NCBI GenBank assembly: GCA_018668195.1
Contig: JABITU010000078.1
Location: 1 to 10,558, forward strand
DNA from: Tateyamaria sp.
Lineage (GTDB): Bacteria; Pseudomonadota; Alphaproteobacteria; Rhodobacterales; Rhodobacteraceae
DNA length: 10,558 bases
Direction of reading: 5' to 3'
Positions 7,084 to 10,558 of the stretch are shown here, piece by piece. Position 1 is the first letter of the stretch, and every line of letters begins with the position of its first letter. The notes below the pieces were generated by a model. That model was given only the letters and a program-made list of their open reading frames with translations. It ran no database searches and was not told the DNA's origin. A program made the position numbers and the translations under genes.

Positions 7084-7398
7084 ATGGATGAACAAACCCA
7101 GATTGAACTCGAAGCTGCCGCCTTTCGCCGTCTGCGCCAGCACCTGATGCATGACCGCACAGATGTGCAAAACATCGACATGATGAACCTGGCAGGCTTT
7201 TGCCGGAACTGCCTGAGCCGCTGGTATCAGGAAGCCGCCGCTGAAAAAGGCATCGAGATCAGCAAGGATGACGCCCGCGAAAGCTTTTACGGCATGAGTA
7301 TGGACGCCTGGAAAGCCAATTTTCAAACCGAAGCGTCCAATGCTCAGCAATCGGCGTTCAAAACTGCCTTTGCCGAAAACGTCAGCGACAAAGCATGA
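7084..7398 (+). CDS. DUF1244 family protein
   Basis: Small protein of 104 residues that I recognise as DUF1244, a family common in alpha- and gammaproteobacteria with no established function. The signature is the segment NLAGFCRNCLSRWYQEAA (35-52), with a CxxC pair at C40 and C43, followed by ARESFYGMSMDAWK (64-77). The CxxC could bind metal or be redox-active; this is not shown by the sequence alone. The protein has no signal peptide or membrane segment, so it should be cytoplasmic. The ATG at 7084 has AGAGG upstream. It sits between the amidohydrolase-family gene and the OsmC-like gene, all on the plus strand with 75-110 bp gaps, so shared transcription is possible but not obvious. Confidence 0.9.
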   Translation: MDEQTQIELEAAAFRRLRQHLMHDRTDVQNIDMMNLAGFCRNCLSRWYQEAAAEKGIEISKDDARESFYGMSMDAWKANFQTEASNAQQSAFKTAFAENVSDKA

Positions 7399-7472
7399 TC
7401 TGCAACCGCCTGGGCGCTGGACATCTTGTCGCCCCCCGATCACGCTTGCCAAGTAAAAGCGGAGTAAGTGAG

Positions 7473-8063
7473 ATGACAGACGATATTTACCGCGTCGGCA
7501 CCCGGGCTGACGGCACGGCCAAACCCGAGCAATTTGAACCGACCCCCTTCAAGCGGGCCCGCCCCCCCGAACCTTTGCACTTCGAGGTCAACCTTGTCGC
7601 TCAGGCGCAGAGCAAACAGCAAAAGACGGGCACGGTGTCTGTCAACATCCCCGGCTTTTCTCCGCTCAAGCTCTATTGTGACGAACAGCCGCCTGTAGGT
7701 GGCGATCAGGCACCCCCACCGCTGGCCTATTTTTGCGCCGGAATCGGGTTTTGCCTGATGACACACCTCACGGACATCTACACTGCCCGCAAGATCGAAG
7801 TTACGTCGATGCGACTTGAACAACGGGTCAGATTCAAAACCAACCTGTCCCACATGCGAGAGCTGGGCCACACCACGCAAGGCGAAACCGAGATGGTCGA
7901 GACCCACGTGATTATAGACAGCCCAGAACCGCAGGAGAAAATACAAGAGTTGCTGAATGAGGCCGAGGGCGCCTGCATGGCACATTTCGCCCTGCGCAAC
8001 CCGATTCCATGGTCTACACGCCTCGTCCACAATGGCGCCGAGACGGTGAACCGAGCAGGTTGA
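7473..8063 (+). CDS. OsmC family protein
   Basis: OsmC/Ohr-fold protein of 196 residues; many members are thiol peroxidases acting on organic hydroperoxides, others have unknown roles. The two expected cysteines are visible: C94 in FCAGIGFCLMTHL, at the start of the central helix, and C168 in EAEGACMAHFAL. Additional cysteines lie at 69 and 88. The N-terminal 35 residues are a polar, proline-rich extension, making the protein longer than typical Ohr/OsmC (about 140). The start at 7473 is chosen for GGAG eight bases upstream; an in-frame ATG at 7395 overlaps the DUF1244 stop and encodes non-family sequence. Cytoplasmic by lack of a signal peptide. Peroxidase activity is inferred from the cysteine pair only; a broader 'OsmC-like' label is safer than Ohr. 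Confidence 0.85.
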   Translation: MTDDIYRVGTRADGTAKPEQFEPTPFKRARPPEPLHFEVNLVAQAQSKQQKTGTVSVNIPGFSPLKLYCDEQPPVGGDQAPPPLAYFCAGIGFCLMTHLTDIYTARKIEVTSMRLEQRVRFKTNLSHMRELGHTTQGETEMVETHVIIDSPEPQEKIQELLNEAEGACMAHFALRNPIPWSTRLVHNGAETVNRAG

Positions 8064-8384
8064 CCGAGAGGCTGCGATCGCGCGGGGCACCACGCATTGG
8101 ATCTTTGTGCGAAAAACTTGAAGCGACCGCCGGATAACATCACAAAGGACGGCGCCTTACCTTGGGTAGTAGCATCATGACGCCAAATCTGATCGCAGCG
8201 CTCTCCAAAGCCAAAAATGTTTCAACGCGTCATGGCGTTATGCGAAAAATTAGCATCATCTAACGCGGCCTGAAACCAAAGATTTCGACGTGATTGATGA
8301 TGTGCGATGTCCCAGGCGTTCCGCCAAACTCTGTGGATCATACCCGATATTTTAGGCATTTTATCGAACGCTATAGCTTTCAGA
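8064..8384. other. Gene-free region between convergent transcripts
   Basis: This 321-bp gap lies between the OsmC-like gene (+) and the aminotransferase (-), which converge here. I see no gene and, unusually for convergent genes, no clear T-tailed terminator hairpin for either. A 9-base direct repeat TAGCATCAT occurs at 8170-8178 and 8251-8259. Nested inverted repeats GTTTCA/TGAAAC (8219-8224, 8271-8276) and GCGTTA/TAACGC (8235-8240, 8261-8266) lie around the second copy. These could be debris of a small element or chance. Confidence 0.5.
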
Positions 8385-9248
8385 TTACACGGCCGCTTTG
8401 CGACTTTCTTCTAGATAGATCTCGCGCAGACGCGGTGCCACCTGTCCGGGTACACCCCCGCCCAACGGCACGCCGTCAATCTCAACCACCGGCATCACGA
8501 AAGTCGACGCCGAGGTGATAAAGGCCTCGTCCGCGGCCCGCGCCTCTTCGATGGTAAAGTTACGTTCTTCGACGTCCATCTGTGCCTCTTGCGCAAACCG
8601 CAAGACAGCCGCGCGGGTGATGCCGTGCAGGATGTAGTTTGATTTTTCACGCGTGATGATCTTGTTGCCCTTAACGATATACGCGTTGTTGCTGGTGCCT
8701 TCGGTCACGAAACCATCCTGCACCATCCACGCATCATCAGCGCCGGCCTTTTTGGCCATCATCTTGCCCATCGACGGATACAGCAACTGAACCGTCTTGA
8801 TGTCACGACGACCCCAGCGAATGTCATCAATGCTGATGACCTTCATGCCTTTTTTTGCAGCTGGGTTATCAGCCAGACCGGGCTTGTTCTGAGTGAATAA
8901 AACAATGGTTGGGCTGGTCGTTTCAGGATCAGGGAACACAAAATCCCGATCATCTGGCGCACCACGGGTGATCTGAAGATACACCATGCCCTCGTCGATC
9001 CCGTTCAACCGCACCAGTTCGCGGTGCACCTGCAAAAGAGCATCCTTGGTGATAGGAACGGCCATATCCAGTTCGTCCAACGACCGTTTCAGACGTACTG
9101 CGTGCCCCTCGAAATCAATCAATTTTCCATCCAGCACCGACGTCACCTCATAAACGCCATCCGCCATCAGGAAACCGCGATCAAAGATCGATACCTTGGC
9201 CTCGGCTTCGGGCAGGTAATCTCCGTTTACATAGACAGTGCGGCTCAT
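8385..9248 (-). CDS. dat: D-amino-acid aminotransferase (fold-type IV, PLP)
   Basis: Transfers the amino group of D-amino acids to 2-oxoglutarate, giving D-glutamate and a 2-oxo acid (D-alanine + 2-oxoglutarate to pyruvate + D-glutamate is the standard reaction). It has 287 residues, normal for the branched-chain/D-amino-acid aminotransferase family. Visible features are DRGFLMADGVYEV (23-35), VYLQITRG (89-96), the PLP-lysine segment RRDIKTVQLL with K151, and VTEGTSNNAY with E183, which should contact the PLP ring nitrogen. The C-terminus has EAFITSASTFVMPVVEIDG (241-259). R101 is kept, but the histidine that pairs with it in Bacillus enzymes is replaced by F103. The ATG at 9248 has GAGAGG eight bases upstream. 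It follows dgcA by 129 bp on the same strand, suggesting a joint role in D-glutamate turnover. A branched-chain or D-selective variant specificity cannot be excluded. Confidence 0.88.
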   Translation of the reverse strand: MSRTVYVNGDYLPEAEAKVSIFDRGFLMADGVYEVTSVLDGKLIDFEGHAVRLKRSLDELDMAVPITKDALLQVHRELVRLNGIDEGMVYLQITRGAPDDRDFVFPDPETTSPTIVLFTQNKPGLADNPAAKKGMKVISIDDIRWGRRDIKTVQLLYPSMGKMMAKKAGADDAWMVQDGFVTEGTSNNAYIVKGNKIITREKSNYILHGITRAAVLRFAQEAQMDVEERNFTIEEARAADEAFITSASTFVMPVVEIDGVPLGGGVPGQVAPRLREIYLEESRKAAV

Positions 9249-9377
9249 GGTGTGATCCTCTCGGTGATGCGTCTTATAGGTTGACCGAATGACACGGCGG
9301 TTTTCCAGTTTCAAGCCGCCTGTGCAGGCGCAGATGCTGACAAAAACGCGCAGGTGTTGCAACTGGCTTGCCCCCAG

Positions 9378-10343
9378 TCACCCCCAAAGCGCGGCATCGG
9401 GGGGGTGCACACCCGCGGCGTCAAAGGTCAGCGGCGTATCCCTGTCTTCGGCCAGCAAGAGCGGCCCGTCAAGATCAACCACCGCCGCCCCCTGCGCCAG
9501 AAGCACAGCCGGAGCCATGGCCAAAGAAGACCCGACCATGCACCCAACCATGATACCATAGCCTTGGGCAATGGCAGCGGAACGCAGGGCCAGCGCCTCG
9601 GTCAAACCGCCGGTTTTGTCCAGCTTGATGTTCACCGTGTCATATTTTCCTCGCAATGCGGGTAAACTAGCGCGGTCATGGCAGCTTTCATCAGCACACA
9701 CAGGCACTGGCCTATCCAATCCAATGAGCGCATCATCATCGCCTGCCGGCAAAGGTTGTTCGACCAGATCGACCCCCAAGCGCACAAGATGGGGGGCCAG
9801 ATCTGCATAGATATCCACGCTCCACCCCTCATTAGCGTCCACGATAATACGCGCATCCGGCGCGCCCGCGCGCACAGCCTCAAGCCGCGGCATATCATCG
9901 GGCGTGCCAAGCTTGATCTTGAGCAATGGGCGATGTGCATTCAAAGCGGCCTGCGCCTGCATCGCCTCGGGGCTGTCCAGTGATAGGGTATAGGCCGTGA
10001 TGTGAGGGCCGGGTGTCGCCAACCCGGCCAGAGACCACACCCGCTGGCCTGCCCGCTTGGCCTCGAGATCCCACAAGGCGCAATCCACCGCATTGCGCGC
10101 CGCTCCGGCTGGCAGCAGCTGCGCAAGATCGGCCCTGTCAAATGTCTCCGGCAGCCCCTCAATTTCGTCCGTCACACTGTCACGCGTCTCGCCATAGCGC
10201 GCGTAGGGAACGCATTCGCCCCAGCCCTGTGCGGCACCGTCAGATACATGCACCGTTAAAACCTGTGCCTCGGTCCGCGACCCGCGAGAGATCGTAAAAA
10301 CCTGCGCCAGCTGGAACACATTTCGCGTCACTTTAATGCGCAT
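9378..10343 (-). CDS. dgcA: Enolase-superfamily N-acetyl-D-glutamate racemase / L-Ala-D/L-Glu epimerase
   Basis: Member of the muconate-lactonising subgroup of the enolase superfamily; 321 residues. The N-terminal capping domain covers about 1-115. The barrel shows LKIKLG (141-146) with the KxK pair K142/K144, VDANEGW (168-174) with metal ligand D169, LVEQPLP (193-199) with E195, CADES (216-220) with D218, and NIKLDKTGG (238-246), whose lysines supply the opposite acid/base. These are the residues for abstraction of an alpha-proton on either face of an amino-acid derivative. Close relatives include E. coli YcjG, an L-Ala-D/L-Glu epimerase. The neighbouring DUF1611 gene makes DgcA, which racemises N-acetyl-glutamate in D-glutamate catabolism, the better call. 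ATG at 10343, AAAGGA upstream. The dgcN-dgcA gap is only 46 bp, so they form an operon. Confidence 0.82.
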   Translation of the reverse strand: MRIKVTRNVFQLAQVFTISRGSRTEAQVLTVHVSDGAAQGWGECVPYARYGETRDSVTDEIEGLPETFDRADLAQLLPAGAARNAVDCALWDLEAKRAGQRVWSLAGLATPGPHITAYTLSLDSPEAMQAQAALNAHRPLLKIKLGTPDDMPRLEAVRAGAPDARIIVDANEGWSVDIYADLAPHLVRLGVDLVEQPLPAGDDDALIGLDRPVPVCADESCHDRASLPALRGKYDTVNIKLDKTGGLTEALALRSAAIAQGYGIMVGCMVGSSLAMAPAVLLAQGAAVVDLDGPLLLAEDRDTPLTFDAAGVHPPDAALWG

Positions 10344-10389
10344 GTCCTGTCCTTTAGCTTTTCATAGATATGCGTCGCCCGCGGTGACC

Positions 10390-10558
10390 CTACAGAGCCA
10401 CCAGCGCATCAACCAGTCGCGAAGCACCAAATCGGAATGGATCCGTGGCAGGCAGATTCATGCGGTCTTCGATAGCCTGCAGGCATTCTTTGGCGGCAGC
10501 TTCATCGAGGGCCTTGGTATTGACCGAAACGCCTGTCACTTTCGCCGCCGGGTTGGCA
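10390..10558 (-). CDS. dgcN: DUF1611 protein, DgcN-like D-glutamate N-acetyltransferase, C-terminal part (runs off right edge)
   Basis: Only the last 55 codons are present, ending at a TAG (10390-10392). The visible protein contains ANPAAKVTGVSVNT, then EDRMNLPATDPFRFGASRL and a short hydrophobic end. This matches the C-terminal NP...GIS.NT and LP..DP.RFG...L pattern of DUF1611 proteins. DUF1611 members next to a YcjG-type racemase have been described as DgcN, which N-acetylates D-glutamate so that DgcA can convert it to N-acetyl-L-glutamate. The specific function is inferred from this pairing. The P-loop N-terminal domain lies outside the window and could not be checked. It should be the upstream gene of the dgcN-dgcA transcript. 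Confidence 0.8.
   Translation of the reverse strand, partial: ANPAAKVTGVSVNTKALDEAAAKECLQAIEDRMNLPATDPFRFGASRLVDALVAL

Noticed and set aside
6448..7452. 334-codon minus-strand open frame
   Set aside because: It spans two well-supported plus-strand genes and their spacer and has no family features; an antisense artefact.
7440..8093. 217-codon minus-strand frame antisense to the OsmC-like gene
   Set aside because: The plus-strand frame has the OsmC cysteine motifs and a good ribosome-binding site; this one has neither.
9317..9330. CGCCTG-TG-CAGGCG hairpin between dgcA and dat as a terminator
   Set aside because: The 2-base loop is too tight and no T-run follows, so it is unlikely to end transcription.
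1..10558. CRISPR arrays, tRNA or rRNA genes, complete insertion sequences, phage att sites
   Set aside because: I read through for repeats, cloverleaf-like structures and transposase motifs and found nothing beyond the short repeats listed.

Overview
The window looks like chromosomal DNA of a marine alphaproteobacterium, most likely Rhodobacteraceae (Roseobacter group). This rests on protein character (a PheS with an alphaproteobacterial C-terminal tail, PheT, a DUF1244 protein, a pyk followed by a tiny membrane protein), on the gene neighbourhood and on moderately GC-rich coding DNA. No database search was possible, so the taxonomic call is an inference.

Layout, left to right. On the minus strand are the N-terminal 479 codons of pheT (1-1437, running off the left edge) and pheS (1623-2696). 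A roughly 980-bp, visibly AT-richer gap (2697-3676) follows, with no intact gene. It holds a hairpin covering the pheS ribosome-binding site, broken plus-strand frames that read like a decayed higB-higA toxin-antitoxin pair, and the rplT terminator. Next, still on the minus strand, come rplT (3677-4042) and rpmI (4061-4261) with a good promoter. Then come a 74-residue membrane protein with a TTG start (4433-4657) and pyruvate kinase pyk (4688-6133). Across a 101-bp divergent region, three genes run on the plus strand: an N-formylglutamate amidohydrolase-family enzyme (6235-6972), a DUF1244 protein (7084-7398) and an OsmC-like protein (7473-8063). After a 321-bp gap with no gene, the minus strand carries a D-amino-acid aminotransferase (8385-9248), an enolase-superfamily epimerase/racemase of the DgcA/YcjG type (9378-10343), and the C-terminal 55 codons of a DUF1611 (DgcN-like) protein running off the right edge.

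How the genes fit together. rpmI-rplT and pheS-pheT form a translation cluster that is often contiguous; here it appears to have been opened by a mobile toxin-antitoxin module that later decayed, leaving pheST to rely on its own leader. pyk and the small membrane protein look like one transcript. The right-hand dgcN-dgcA-dat group is a coherent D-amino-acid unit. The aminotransferase can collect amino groups from D-amino acids as D-glutamate, and DgcN (N-acetylation) with DgcA (racemisation of N-acetyl-glutamate) can convert D-glutamate to the L series.

Most of the window is ordinary core genome. The points most worth a second look are the decayed toxin-antitoxin module between rplT and pheS, the hairpin that occludes the pheS ribosome-binding site, and the D-glutamate locus with an aminotransferase whose substrate-carboxylate site is non-canonical. 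I saw no convincing wholly new system.
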